64,000 nt of DNA from JACZUI01 sp965216725 (GCA_965216725.1 CBDCGI010000018.1:128005-192004), one strand, 5' to 3'. Positions 36,570 through 45,392 are shown, counted from the stretch's first letter. Translations and numbers: made by a program. The notes: a model not told the origin generated them from the sequence alone.

Positions 36570-37406
36570 TCAGGCCGGCATGATGCGATCGCCGTTGCGC
36601 CGCACCCGGCCCTCGGCCTCGAGAGCGCCAAGTCTCGCCAGCGCCTCTCTGACCTCGAGCCCCCAATGATCGGCGAGGTCTTCGAGGCTCACCCCGGTCG
36701 GGGGCAACGCAAAAGAGTCAGCATCCTGACGACCGGGAGGTTTGCCGAGGAGCAGCGACAACTCTTCGAGAAGATCCTCAGGACCCAGCACCGGGAAGGC
36801 TCCGTCGCGAATCAGCCGATTGCTGCCGAACGAGGCCGGTCGATCGACATCCCCGGGAACGGCGAGGACGGGCCGGCCCATCTCGGCCGAGAGTCTTGCA
36901 GTGATGAGGGCACCGCCAGTCGCGCCGGCTTCGACCACCACGGTCGCCGATCCGATGGCCGCGATGAGCCGGTTGCGGGCTGGAAACCGCCATCGGTCCG
37001 GCGGTGTTCCGGGCGGGTATTCAGAGACCAATGCCCCGCCCGAGTCAAGAAGCCGCTGATAGAGGCCTCTGTTCTCTGCGGGATACCAAACATCGAGGCC
37101 GCTCCCCAGAACTCCAACCGCGTGGCCCGAAGAGTCCAGCGTCCCCCTGTGTGCCGCCGCGTCGATGCCGCGAGCGAGACCGCTGACGACGGTCCATCCC
37201 ATCTTCGCCAAGGTGGATCCAAAGGCATGAGCCAGGTCGACGCCGTACCTCGTGCATCTTCTCGTGCCAACGACAGCCACGCCGGGACTCTGACCCAAGT
37301 CACCCTGAACGAACAGCCGGGGAGCATCCTCCAGATCGGCCAGCCCGGAGGGGTATTCCGAAGTGCCGGGATCGATCACTCTGGGCTCATCCCTCACGCC
37401 AATCAC
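36570..37406 (-). CDS. dprA: DNA-processing protein DprA
   Basis: Binds incoming single-stranded DNA and loads RecA during transformation; also present in non-competent species. The Rossmann-fold core shows VAVVGTRRCTRYG, TVVSGLARGIDAAAHRGTL, FPARNRLIAAIGSATVVVEAG and GRPVLAVPGDVDRP, and a C-terminal winged-helix domain (GVSLEDLADHWGL). The N-terminal SAM domain of longer DprA proteins is lacking (278 aa). Start: GTG at 37406, overlapping comM by 20 bp. Confidence 0.94.
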   Translation of the reverse strand: MIGVRDEPRVIDPGTSEYPSGLADLEDAPRLFVQGDLGQSPGVAVVGTRRCTRYGVDLAHAFGSTLAKMGWTVVSGLARGIDAAAHRGTLDSSGHAVGVLGSGLDVWYPAENRGLYQRLLDSGGALVSEYPPGTPPDRWRFPARNRLIAAIGSATVVVEAGATGGALITARLSAEMGRPVLAVPGDVDRPASFGSNRLIRDGAFPVLGPEDLLEELSLLLGKPPGRQDADSFALPPTGVSLEDLADHWGLEVREALARLGALEAEGRVRRNGDRIMPA

Positions 37407-38859
37407 CCCTCAGGCCCAATGCCTCAGCTACATGAGCATCCGAAACTCGAGCGACTCCTTCCAGGTCGGCGATCGTGCGCGCGACCCGCAACACGCGTTC
37501 GGCACCCCGGGCAGTAACGGTCTCGGATTTGACTGCTGCGACCACCAACGCCCTCCCCGAAGGTTCGATATCGAGAGTTCCTGGAGGCAACCGTCGGTTC
37601 AAATAGCCTCTCCTTGACTGGGCCTCCCGGGCCGAAGCGACCCGCGAACCAACAACGCTGCTTGGCTCACCCGAGCCGCCGGAGAACGAGTCGGGATCGA
37701 CCCGCCCGACCTTGACTATCAGATCGAACCGATCCAAGAAAGGTCCCGACAGCCGGCCCCGGTATCGGTCTCGGACGGCGGGGGGGCAGTCACATGGACG
37801 TCGCCGGTCCCCGTAGAACCCACACGGACACGGGTTGGCCGCTGCCACCAGTTGGAAACTCGCCGGAAACGTCACCGACGCTCCCTTCCTGGCAACCGTC
37901 ACGCTCCCCTCCTCCAGTGGCTGGCGAAGCGTGTCCAAATGAGAGCGGGGAAACTCCGCCAACTCATCGAGGAAAAGGACGCCATGATTTGCCAATGAGG
38001 CTTCCCCAGGCCGCGGGATGCCAGAGCCGCCTCCCACGAGGGCCGCACGTGATGCCGTGTGATGCGGTGCCCTGAAAGGTGGCGGATCGCCGATAGACCG
38101 GTCGAGCCCGGCGGCCGCCCAGAGCAGCGCAACTTCGATCTGGGCCTTGGCGCTGAGCACCGGCAGAATCCCTGGAAGTCTCCTGGCCAGCATCGTCTTG
38201 CCGCCGCCCGGGGGCCCGTGCAACAGAAGATGGTGGCCGCCGGCAGCCCCTATCTCCAGGGCCCGCCTGGCCAGGACCTGTCCTTTGACGTCGGACAGGT
38301 CCGGACAAGACACAGCCCGGTCCTCGATCACGGGGCGAGTGGGAGCAGCGTTGTCGAACCCAGAATCGAGAAGTGACACAGCCTCTGCCAGGCTTCCTAC
38401 CCCGTAGATCCGCGCACCGGGAATGGCGGCAGCTTGGGTGGACGACTCTTTCGCCAACACGCAGGGCAGGCCGCTGCGCGCACTGAGCACGCCCGCGCCA
38501 AGCGCGCTCGAAGCAGGGCGAACCGCTCCGTCCAGTGCCAACTCGCCGAGGACGATCACGCCGTCCGGTCGGGGTGCCTCTTTGCTTGCCGCCAAAATCC
38601 CAAGCGCAATGGGCAGATCGAAGTGGGTCCCCTCCTTAGGTGTGTCAGCAGGTGCCAGGTTGACGGTTATGGCCCGATTGGGGAAGGGCAACCCTGACGA
38701 TGCAACCGCCGCCCGAACCCTGTCCTTGGCTTCTCTCACAGCTGTGTCTGGCAGACCCGACAACTTGAACGACTCGAGTTGACGCCCGACGTGGGCTTCG
38801 ACGAGCACAGGGCTCACCTCTCCCCCGACGAGCGCCACCGACGTGGCGGCCGCGTACAT
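37387..38859 (-). CDS. comM: YifB/ComM family Mg-chelatase-like AAA+ ATPase
   Basis: AAA+ ATPase related to ComM, a branch-migration helicase helping recombination of transforming DNA. The N-terminal Lon-like (ChlI) domain shows HVGRQLESFKLSGLPDTAVREA and APADTPKEG; the AAA module has Walker A LLLHGPPGGGKTMLARRLPG, Walker B VLFLDELAEF, and the zinc-like CPCGFYGD segment near sensor 1. ATG 38859 gives 490 aa; upstream open frame is not conserved. With dprA and xerC it forms the usual cluster; the divergent cyclase gene starts 58 bp away. Confidence 0.93.
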   Translation of the reverse strand: MYAAATSVALVGGEVSPVLVEAHVGRQLESFKLSGLPDTAVREAKDRVRAAVASSGLPFPNRAITVNLAPADTPKEGTHFDLPIALGILAASKEAPRPDGVIVLGELALDGAVRPASSALGAGVLSARSGLPCVLAKESSTQAAAIPGARIYGVGSLAEAVSLLDSGFDNAAPTRPVIEDRAVSCPDLSDVKGQVLARRALEIGAAGGHHLLLHGPPGGGKTMLARRLPGILPVLSAKAQIEVALLWAAAGLDRSIGDPPPFRAPHHTASRAALVGGGSGIPRPGEASLANHGVLFLDELAEFPRSHLDTLRQPLEEGSVTVARKGASVTFPASFQLVAAANPCPCGFYGDRRRPCDCPPAVRDRYRGRLSGPFLDRFDLIVKVGRVDPDSFSGGSGEPSSVVGSRVASAREAQSRRGYLNRRLPPGTLDIEPSGRALVVAAVKSETVTARGAERVLRVARTIADLEGVARVSDAHVAEALGLRGDWREG

Positions 38860-38917
38860 GCATCCAACGTACGGAGCCGTTGTGCCGAGAACCAGGGGGT
38901 CGATTAGCTTTCGGGCC

Positions 38918-40630
38918 ATGACCAAGACCCTGGCCACCAAAGAGTGGGTCGCCCTGAACGCGGATGTCGTCGGGTACAGCAAGCTTCTCGCTGATGATTT
39001 CCAAAGGACGACCACCAGAATGGAAGAGATCAGGGCACTGGTTACCGAGGAAGTCTCGCAAGGTGCTGGGACCCTGATCGACTTCACCGGCGACAACTTC
39101 ATGGCCCTTTTCGAGGGCGCCACCTCGGCAGTGCGAACCGCGATCTCGATCGCCTCCACCCTTGCACTTCGCAACGAGCAGGCGCCTCCGAATCAGCGGC
39201 TCCGCTTTCGCATGGGGATCGATTCAGGCTCTGTCACCCAGAGCGATGGCCACTACTTCGGCGACTCACTCAACGTCGCCGCTCGAATCCAGGCGATCGC
39301 CCCCGAAGGCGGGTTGTCGGTCTCCGGCGACGTCTACCGAAGCCTCGACGAGCCTGCCCTCCGGTTCACCCCACTTGGCTCCAGGTCGCTGAAGAACATC
39401 CCTGAGCCTGTCGAGGTCTTCGAATTCAAGGATCTCCCCTACGACCGGGTTGGTGGACACGACGGTCTCTCCCTTGCCACACCCTCGCTGGCCGTGTTGC
39501 CGATCCACACCGAGAGCGTGGCCCCGGAGGTGGCGGCCAGCGCCGGCGTGATCAGAGCGGACATGATCCATCGGCTATCGCGCATACCGCAGCTCGAGGT
39601 CTTCGATACCGGACCCGACGAGAATCGGCTCGGCGTTCCCGCCCGATACGTGATCGAGTCGGGGATTCACACTCTGGGAGACCAGGTGAGGGTTTACGCC
39701 CAACTCATAGACGTCACAACCTGGAACATCGTCAAGTCGCACAGGTTCAATGCTCCCGTCAGCGAGTTGTTCAGCCTGTCAGAGAAGCTGGCTGAGGAAA
39801 TCGCCCGATCGTTGGAGATCGACCTCGTCGTCGGCGCCCCCGCCGGCCTCTACTCGGAGTTGGACGATCCCGAGGCCATCGAGCGCATCTACCGCGGGTG
39901 GTGGCACTTGACTTCACTGACGCCGGAGGGATGGAAGAAGGCATTGGACCTGTTCGAGTCGGTACAGGAGTCCCATGCGGACCAGCCGTATGGCCACTCT
40001 CTTTCGGCCTTCACCGAGTGGTACGGGGTGATCACCGGGGTCTCCAAAGAACCATCCGAGAGCCTGCAAAAGGCGTACGACAAAGCCAGCATCGCCGTCG
40101 AGATGGGAGATCCGACCGGCATGTCTGCGATGGTGATGGCCGCCGTCCTCATGTCCAGACGCAAGTACGAAGAAGCGCTCGACGTCATGGAGGGCGTAGA
40201 GATCGCACGACCCACTTGTGACGCGACTTACGGGATCGAGAGCAGCCTCAGACGCTACGTCGGCGACTGGGAGCGGGCAATCGACCTCTCAGACACGGCG
40301 ATGCGTCTCACGGGTGTCAACAAGCCCTGGTACCCGACCATCAAGGCGTGTTCTCTCTTCATGGCAGGTCAGTGGGAACAGGCCGCCAATGTCGCCGAAA
40401 TGGTGGTTGAGCACCAACCCCACAACCTCGAGGCGCTGCTAGTCCTGGCAGCCACACAGGCCGAGCTGGGTCTGGAGAGGAGGGCCAAGGCGACTGCGGG
40501 AATGATCAGGGAGCGATTCCCGGCCACGGACGTCGAGCGATGGCTCGACCAGAACCCGTATCGGGACAGCGGTGTCGTCGACAATTGGAAGACTGCCCTC
40601 GCCAAGGCCGGTGTCTTAGACAGACTCTGA
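38918..40630 (+). CDS. class III adenylate/guanylate cyclase-like protein with TolB-like and TPR regions
   Basis: A 570-aa soluble protein in three parts. Residues about 8-170 are a class III cyclase domain with both metal-binding Asp (D16 in NADVVGYS, D59 in FTGDNFMALF), D116 at the second specificity site and the N119/R123 pair (GDSLNVAARI). The usual purine-specifying Lys (KxxGD) is Asp55 here. Residues about 190-320 resemble the TolB-like region of such cyclases (SLAVLPIH, GVPARYVIESGIHTLGDQVRVYAQLIDVTT split at will). The rest contains TPR-like helices (ALDLFESVQ, ALDVMEGVEIARPTCDA, AANVAEMVVEHQPHNLEALLV). It probably makes or senses a cyclic nucleotide; activity and nucleotide are uncertain because of Asp55. 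Confidence 0.85.
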   Translation: MTKTLATKEWVALNADVVGYSKLLADDFQRTTTRMEEIRALVTEEVSQGAGTLIDFTGDNFMALFEGATSAVRTAISIASTLALRNEQAPPNQRLRFRMGIDSGSVTQSDGHYFGDSLNVAARIQAIAPEGGLSVSGDVYRSLDEPALRFTPLGSRSLKNIPEPVEVFEFKDLPYDRVGGHDGLSLATPSLAVLPIHTESVAPEVAASAGVIRADMIHRLSRIPQLEVFDTGPDENRLGVPARYVIESGIHTLGDQVRVYAQLIDVTTWNIVKSHRFNAPVSELFSLSEKLAEEIARSLEIDLVVGAPAGLYSELDDPEAIERIYRGWWHLTSLTPEGWKKALDLFESVQESHADQPYGHSLSAFTEWYGVITGVSKEPSESLQKAYDKASIAVEMGDPTGMSAMVMAAVLMSRRKYEEALDVMEGVEIARPTCDATYGIESSLRRYVGDWERAIDLSDTAMRLTGVNKPWYPTIKACSLFMAGQWEQAANVAEMVVEHQPHNLEALLVLAATQAELGLERRAKATAGMIRERFPATDVERWLDQNPYRDSGVVDNWKTALAKAGVLDRL

Positions 40631-40636
40631 CATGCT

Positions 40637-40676
40637 CGAGCTTCGGAGCGCATCAATGCGGCGATGCCGAAGCTCG
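40637..40676 (+). terminator. hairpin after the cyclase gene
   Basis: CGAGCTTCGG and CCGAAGCTCG form a perfect 10-bp stem; inside, CGCAT and ATGCG can pair too. It begins 6 bp after the cyclase stop, between convergent genes, so it may serve both. Confidence 0.65.
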
Positions 40677-40798
40677 GCCTGACGACACCGCTGTTGGTAA
40701 TCGCCACGTTGATCGCCGGTTGCGATCGCCATCGATCCCTCGGGCAGACTCATCGTCAGCGATCAGCAGGCCGACCGCCTCCATGCATTGGCGATTCC

Positions 40799-42262
40799 CT
40801 AATCGATGAAGGCCACCGACCCGCCCCGACGCGAGTCGGAGTGGGCGTTCAGCTCCTCTCCCGTCCAATCTGTTCCCACCACTCCCCCGAAGTACATGTT
40901 GAGTTGGGGGTACCGTCGGAGAGCATCGCCCTCGAGCTCGATCTCGATCCCAGGCTCGACTGCGGCCCCACTCGGCCGGGGGTGAAGACGCGGGTGTTCG
41001 ATCGCCTCCCTGATGTCGTCGCCGGCCACGATCATCCGGGTCAAGGTGATGGTAAGTGCTGTGGTGATGCGATCGGCGCCCGGCGAAGCCACCGCAACCG
41101 ACCGGCCGTCATGTGACGCGATTGTTGGCGCCATATTCGACATCAGTCGCTCACCGGGTTTCTGAATGTCAGGGCCGCCCGGGTTCAGTTCAACCTCACC
41201 CATCCCGTTGTTCATCAACAGCCCGGTGCCTTTTGGTATCACCCCGGAGCCGTATCCGGCAGAGAATGTCGCCGCCACCGCGCCACCCTCTGAGTCCATG
41301 GCGGCCACGCTGATGGTTGACGGGGAGCGAAGGCCGGAGGCAATCAAGACCCTCGCAATCTCGCTGTCCCGGTCGGGCGCCATTTCGAGGTCGCCAACTC
41401 GCACTTCGAAGGCGTGACGTAGAGAATCGAGCCAAGTGTCGGGACCGAGAGGCGTTTCGGATCTGACTATCGATCCCAGGGCAAGAGCCAGCGCCGCTCC
41501 ACCCACGGCCGGGGCGGGGTTCGTGAGCAACCGCCATCCGTCCAGCCCAACATCCAGGGGCCTGCGAAAGGCGACCTCGTATTCCTCTAGGTCGCGCCGG
41601 GTGAGCGCCGACCCGCGGCCTTCCAGGTCGTCGACGATCTTGGAGCCCAATTCGCCCTTGTGAAATGCGTCGGCCCCTTCTTCTCCGATCCAACGGAGGG
41701 TCTCGCCGAGGTCGTCGAAATACAAGGTCTCACCAACCGGCGCCACCTCTCCGTTCCGAAACATGGCTCGAGAGGTCTCAGGATCCTGGTCATAAATCTC
41801 ATCGCCTCCCTCGACCATGTAGTCATATGCCGCCTGGGTCATCGGGAATCCAGCATCCACGATGCCAGCCACGTCGTCGAGGATCTGCGCCCACGGGACC
41901 GCGCCGAATCTCTCGATGAGCGCGTGAGATGCGGCGAAAATGCCGGGTACTGCGATGGATCCAGGACCGACGATGGTCGTGGTGCCCCCGCCATACGTCA
42001 TTTCGACAACTCGGGTCAGCCGCTCCCCCTCGAATCCTTTGCCGGGCACGGCCATGTACCCATCCACCACCACCGGGTCGGCGCCTGGCACGCGGACCGT
42101 ATAGAAACCCCCGGCAGCGGGACCCGCCACGCCGGGCTCTACGCAAGTGGCCGTCAGGGCGGCCGCCACTGCGACGTCGACCACAGATCCCCCACGTTCG
42201 CCAACGATTCTCGCGGCCTTGGTGACGAGCTGCGACGGCCCAGCCACCACCAGCCGGCTCAT
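40799..42262 (-). CDS. gamma-glutamyltransferase family protein
   Basis: Ntn-hydrolase of the gamma-glutamyltranspeptidase family, normally self-cleaving into large and small subunits and acting on glutathione-like peptides. The 487-aa protein has SIAVPGIFAASHALIERFGAVPW, TNPAPAVGGAALALAL, GYGSGVIPKGTGLLMNNGM and the glycine-rich GERLMSNMAPTI. At the expected processing site the usual TTHxS motif reads PSTISV, so the nucleophile would be a Thr or Ser in altered surroundings. No signal peptide is seen, so it may be cytoplasmic. The ATG overlaps the upstream enoyl-CoA hydratase stop (ATGA). Confidence 0.85.
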   Translation of the reverse strand: MSRLVVAGPSQLVTKAARIVGERGGSVVDVAVAAALTATCVEPGVAGPAAGGFYTVRVPGADPVVVDGYMAVPGKGFEGERLTRVVEMTYGGGTTTIVGPGSIAVPGIFAASHALIERFGAVPWAQILDDVAGIVDAGFPMTQAAYDYMVEGGDEIYDQDPETSRAMFRNGEVAPVGETLYFDDLGETLRWIGEEGADAFHKGELGSKIVDDLEGRGSALTRRDLEEYEVAFRRPLDVGLDGWRLLTNPAPAVGGAALALALGSIVRSETPLGPDTWLDSLRHAFEVRVGDLEMAPDRDSEIARVLIASGLRSPSTISVAAMDSEGGAVAATFSAGYGSGVIPKGTGLLMNNGMGEVELNPGGPDIQKPGERLMSNMAPTIASHDGRSVAVASPGADRITTALTITLTRMIVAGDDIREAIEHPRLHPRPSGAAVEPGIEIELEGDALRRYPQLNMYFGGVVGTDWTGEELNAHSDSRRGGSVAFID

Positions 42263-43038
42263 CTTCCCATCCACCTGGGGTTGCGTTTCTCCCGGAAGGC
42301 GCGCACCCCCTCCTCGAGGTCCTCGGAAGCCATCAAAACCGACTGAGCTTGTGCCTCCCAAGTCAGGGCATCGCTAAATCCTGACTCGAACGAGGCGTTG
42401 AGCATCTTTTTGATGAAGCTCTGCGCCAACGGTGCCCCTTCGACGAGCATCCCGGCGATTTCGGTGACGCGTTGGTCGAGTTCATCCGGTGATACCGATT
42501 CGAGCGCTAGGCCGATGGCAACCGCTTCGTCGGCTTCTACGAACCTTCCCGTCAACGCCAGCTCTTTGGCCCGTTGCAGTCCCACGATTCGAGGCAGCAG
42601 CCACGACCCGCCCGAGTCGAGGGCGAGACCCCGCTTCACGAAGATCTCCGCAAATCGCGCCCGGTCCGTGGCTACGACCAAATCACAAGCCAGGGCAAGA
42701 TTCATTCCGGCGCCTACGGCAACACCGTCCACTGCTGCGATGGTGGGCTTCGACAATCGTGCAAGCCGGAGAGGGACTGAGCCCACAGTTTTCATTCGCC
42801 GGTGTCGATCCGAGACTCTTTCGCTGCCGTCGAATCGGGAGGACGTGAGATCGGCCCCGGAGCAGAAGTCGCCTCCTGACCCAGTGATCACGAGAACCCT
42901 TTGATCCGAGGTCTCGAAACTCTCCATGGCGGCCAAGAGATCTTCCCAACCACGGGGCGGAATAGCGTTCTTGCGCCCGGGCCTGTTGAGTGTGACCCAG
43001 CGCACCGATCCTCGGTCCCCGGTGAGCAGCCAATCCAT
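42259..43038 (-). CDS. enoyl-CoA hydratase/isomerase family protein
   Basis: Crotonase-superfamily enzyme (259 aa), probably hydrating or isomerising an enoyl-CoA. It shows WVTLNRPGRKNAI, VLVITGSGGDFCSGADLTS (oxyanion-hole segment), AAVDGVAVGAGMNLALACDLVVAT and ALDSGGSWLLPRIVG. The usual first catalytic Glu is replaced by an Asp-containing segment, so the exact reaction is uncertain. It is coupled to the gamma-glutamyltransferase gene. Its link to icmF or the thiolase in acyl-CoA catabolism is inference. Confidence 0.88.
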   Translation of the reverse strand: MDWLLTGDRGSVRWVTLNRPGRKNAIPPRGWEDLLAAMESFETSDQRVLVITGSGGDFCSGADLTSSRFDGSERVSDRHRRMKTVGSVPLRLARLSKPTIAAVDGVAVGAGMNLALACDLVVATDRARFAEIFVKRGLALDSGGSWLLPRIVGLQRAKELALTGRFVEADEAVAIGLALESVSPDELDQRVTEIAGMLVEGAPLAQSFIKKMLNASFESGFSDALTWEAQAQSVLMASEDLEEGVRAFREKRNPRWMGR

Positions 43039-43081
43039 GCGATGGAACGGTAGACGGGCGAGCCCCGGTTACCGTTATCGG

Positions 43082-43195
43082 ATGGGTTTCAACCCTTTTC
43101 GCGAGCCCAAGAACGATCCGATAGAGGTCATCGCGCTCATCGTCGGACTGGCCATCACACTCGGCCTCATCGCATGGGCGATCTTCTCGGGGTGA
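43082..43195 (+). CDS. 37-aa single-helix membrane peptide
   Basis: MGFNPFREPKNDPIEV is followed by a hydrophobic helix (IALIVGLAITLGLIAWAIF) and ends at SG. This is a typical one-pass peptide with a cytosolic N-terminus. I do not recognise a family. ATG 43082 is 43 bp from the divergent enoyl-CoA hydratase start. Its 3' end overlaps the next small gene. Confidence 0.55.
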   Translation: MGFNPFREPKNDPIEVIALIVGLAITLGLIAWAIFSG

Positions 43196-43389
43196 CCGTG
43201 TCCCCGGTTCAGCCCTACGCGGCCACCAAGGAGTACGTGTGCCCGGGTTGTGAGCTAACGATCCCGGCCGGAACGTTTCACCTCGTGGTCGTGCCCGATC
43301 ATGAGGTCGACCTGCGGCGTCACTGGCATCAGGGGTGCTGGCACAAAGAGCTTCGCCGCAGACTGGGCGCTCAGGCGTCGCGCCGCTGA
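43174..43389 (+). CDS. small zinc-ribbon-like protein (actinobacterial CPGC...HxxCW family)
   Basis: A 71-aa protein with EYVCPGCELTIPAGTFHLVVV and RRHWHQGCWHKEL, giving CxxC plus His/Cys residues that could bind one zinc ion. Small proteins like this, often misannotated as ATP/GTP-binding, are widespread in actinobacteria; the role is unknown. The start is uncertain: ATG 43174 (used here), GTG 43192 or GTG 43198. It overlaps the upstream 37-aa gene and, at the 3' end, the convergent ABC permease gene by 19 bp. Confidence 0.7.
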   Translation: MGDLLGVTVSPVQPYAATKEYVCPGCELTIPAGTFHLVVVPDHEVDLRRHWHQGCWHKELRRRLGAQASRR

Positions 43390-44135
43390 ATCCCGAGCCA
43401 GGTCAGGCCCAGCCCCAGGAGCGACCACCCAACGATTATCAAAACTGCGTGAAGGGTGCTCAGGCCGCCTCCAGGGATGAAAGCTGCGAAGAAACCGAAG
43501 TCGTCCACTTGGAAGAGACCGGTGGACGCCGCGGTGAGGGACACATTCTCGTACGGGCCCCAGAGGGCAAGGAGGCTCTCGACGAAGGAGAAGCCGATGA
43601 CTACACCTATCGCCGGGCCGATCGACCTCAGAATCGAGATGGCTCCCATCCCAAGAGACACCCAAGCGAGTTGGATCAGCCCAAGACTCCACCCGATCTC
43701 CATCCATCCGTCCAAACCCGGCGACCCTTCGCCCGGAGAGACCACCGCCACCAGAGCTGCCCAGCCGCCCATGGCAAGCAACATGGCAAGCCAGGACGCT
43801 ATGACGAACACCACGAACCGGGCAACGATGTGAACGGTCTTGCGAGCGTCGCGGGTCAGGGTGGTTGCCCAAGCCGTGGTGCCGAACTCCCCACCCAGGA
43901 GCACGACAGCGAGAATCAGCCCGAACCAGGTCTGAGAGGCGATCTGCTGCGCACCTACCGTGTAGGCGGCGGGCTTCTCGAGGACCGGCACCTCTTCGGC
44001 GATCTCAGGTGCGATCTGACCAAAAGCCAGCAGGAAAAACGCTGCCAACCCGACAAACACCCCGAGGATCAGAACCATCATCGGATATAGACGTCGGCGG
44101 GACAGCTTGAGGTACTCGGCGTGCAGGAGGCTCAT
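43371..44135 (-). CDS. ABC-2 type transporter permease
   Basis: Membrane subunit of an exporter. The 254-aa protein begins MSLLHAEYLKLSRRRLYPMM (typical ABC-2 N-terminus) and has about six predicted helices (MVLILGVFVGLAAFFLL, QTWFGLILAVVLLGGEFG, FVVFVIASWLAMLLAMGGWA and three more). The start overlaps the ATPase stop (ATGA). The substrate is unknown; such pairs export drugs, lipids or peptides. Confidence 0.88.
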   Translation of the reverse strand: MSLLHAEYLKLSRRRLYPMMVLILGVFVGLAAFFLLAFGQIAPEIAEEVPVLEKPAAYTVGAQQIASQTWFGLILAVVLLGGEFGTTAWATTLTRDARKTVHIVARFVVFVIASWLAMLLAMGGWAALVAVVSPGEGSPGLDGWMEIGWSLGLIQLAWVSLGMGAISILRSIGPAIGVVIGFSFVESLLALWGPYENVSLTAASTGLFQVDDFGFFAAFIPGGGLSTLHAVLIIVGWSLLGLGLTWLGIQRRDA

Positions 44136-45037
44136 TCGGTGCCACCCTCGGTCATGCCAAGGAAGACGGATTCCAACGTGCTCCGCGACGGTGCGACCTC
44201 CTTAGGGAAAATCTCCTCCGCGGCGAGAACCCGAACGATTCGACTCCCGTCATCCTCGTCGACGTTCAAAGTTGCGCCCGACGCTGTGACCTGGATCCCA
44301 GCGCCTCGAAGCACACGGATTGCAGCCTCCGGGTCTTCGACAATCACTTTGGTGCTCCCTCCGCCCAAGAGGCCCTGCAGGTCACCCTGGGCCACCAACC
44401 TGCCGCGATTGATGACCACGATGTAGTCGGCCAACGCCTCGATGTCGGCGAGGTCGTGGCTTGAAAACACAACCGTCCGTCCCTCAGCCGCGAGATTGCG
44501 GAGCCTTGCCCGGAACGCCCTCTGACCGGCCGGATCCAGACCGTCCAGAGGTTCGTCGAGAATGAGAAGCTCAGGTTCCCCGAGCAAAGCCGCGGCCAGC
44601 GCCAGCCTCTGACGCATGCCTTTGGAATACTCGGTCACCTTGCGCGTGGCGTCCCCCTGCAACGAGACAAACTCCAGGAGATCGTCTATCCGGTCGTGCC
44701 CGAATCCGAGGGTGTCTGCTGCCACTGCGAGGTTCACACGTCCTGACAGCGCCTTGATCAGCCCTGGCTCCTCCACAATGGCCCCGATCTTCTTGGTGAT
44801 GGTCTGCAACTCCCGTGGCACGCGATGGCCAAGAATCTCGACATCACCTTCTTTGAATCGAGTTAGACCCAGTAGCGACCGGAACGTCGTCGTCTTACCG
44901 GCGCCGTTGGGCCCAAGGAACCCGGCCACCACGCCGGTCGGAATGGCGAAATCGAGGCCATCGAGGGCCCGAACCCGGCGGTAATCCTTCACCAGACCCT
45001 CGACTTGGATTGCGGCGGGCGCCGCGGTGCCTGGCAT
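44132..45037 (-). CDS. ABC transporter ATP-binding protein
   Basis: ATPase partner of the downstream ABC-2 permease. Walker A is FLGPNGAGKTTTFRSLLG, the Q-loop region is GAIVEEPGLIKALSGR, the signature is YSKGMRQRLALAAAL, and Walker B is LLILDEPLDGLDP, followed by an H-loop in VVFSSHDLADIEAL. The C-terminal tail of about 90 residues resembles DrrA/CcmA-type exporters. I chose the ATG at 45037 (301 aa) over the in-frame TTG at 45067. Confidence 0.92.
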   Translation of the reverse strand: MPGTAAPAAIQVEGLVKDYRRVRALDGLDFAIPTGVVAGFLGPNGAGKTTTFRSLLGLTRFKEGDVEILGHRVPRELQTITKKIGAIVEEPGLIKALSGRVNLAVAADTLGFGHDRIDDLLEFVSLQGDATRKVTEYSKGMRQRLALAAALLGEPELLILDEPLDGLDPAGQRAFRARLRNLAAEGRTVVFSSHDLADIEALADYIVVINRGRLVAQGDLQGLLGGGSTKVIVEDPEAAIRVLRGAGIQVTASGATLNVDEDDGSRIVRVLAAEEIFPKEVAPSRSTLESVFLGMTEGGTE

Positions 45038-45068
45038 CAGTGGGACGTTAGGAGACCCATGGATCAAC

Positions 45069-45392
45069 TCAAACCGCGTCAGGCAGCCAGTGAAACTCGA
45101 CCGCGTTGGGCGTCAATCCGATCCCCACGAGATCGACTCGCCCGATGCCCGCCAGGGCGGCCAGCCTGGCTACGTGACGTCTCTTGTGGTGCCCGATAGC
45201 ATCGATGGGATCACCACCGCCTCGCCGGGTCCGCACTTCGACGGCAACGATCTGAGACCCGTCGGTGCAGATCAGATCCAGTTCACCGCCCTCGACGCTG
45301 AGGTTATGGACGAGTGTCTTGAGACCATGGCCGGCAAGCAAGGAGGCGGCCAGTCTCTCTCCGAGCCGGCCAGTTTCTGGGCGTTCGCTCAG
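45069..45392 (-). CDS. yraN: YraN/UPF0102 nuclease-fold protein, start unclear (possible CTG)
   Basis: Restriction-endonuclease-fold protein of unknown role found beside rnhB and comM in most bacteria. Family features: TGRLGERLAASLLAGHGL, then GGELDLICTDGSQIVAVEVRTRR with the PD-(D/E)xK-like residues. Homologues start 3-8 residues before the TGRLGE motif. In this frame the only ATG is 45497, which would overlap DUF2469 by 109 nt; the better-placed codon is CTG 45392-45390, which overlaps the DUF2469 stop as CTGA and gives 107 aa. AAGG precedes the ATG, so that start cannot be excluded. Confidence 0.8.
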   Translation of the reverse strand: MSERPETGRLGERLAASLLAGHGLKTLVHNLSVEGGELDLICTDGSQIVAVEVRTRRGGGDPIDAIGHHKRRHVARLAALAGIGRVDLVGIGLTPNAVEFHWLPDAV

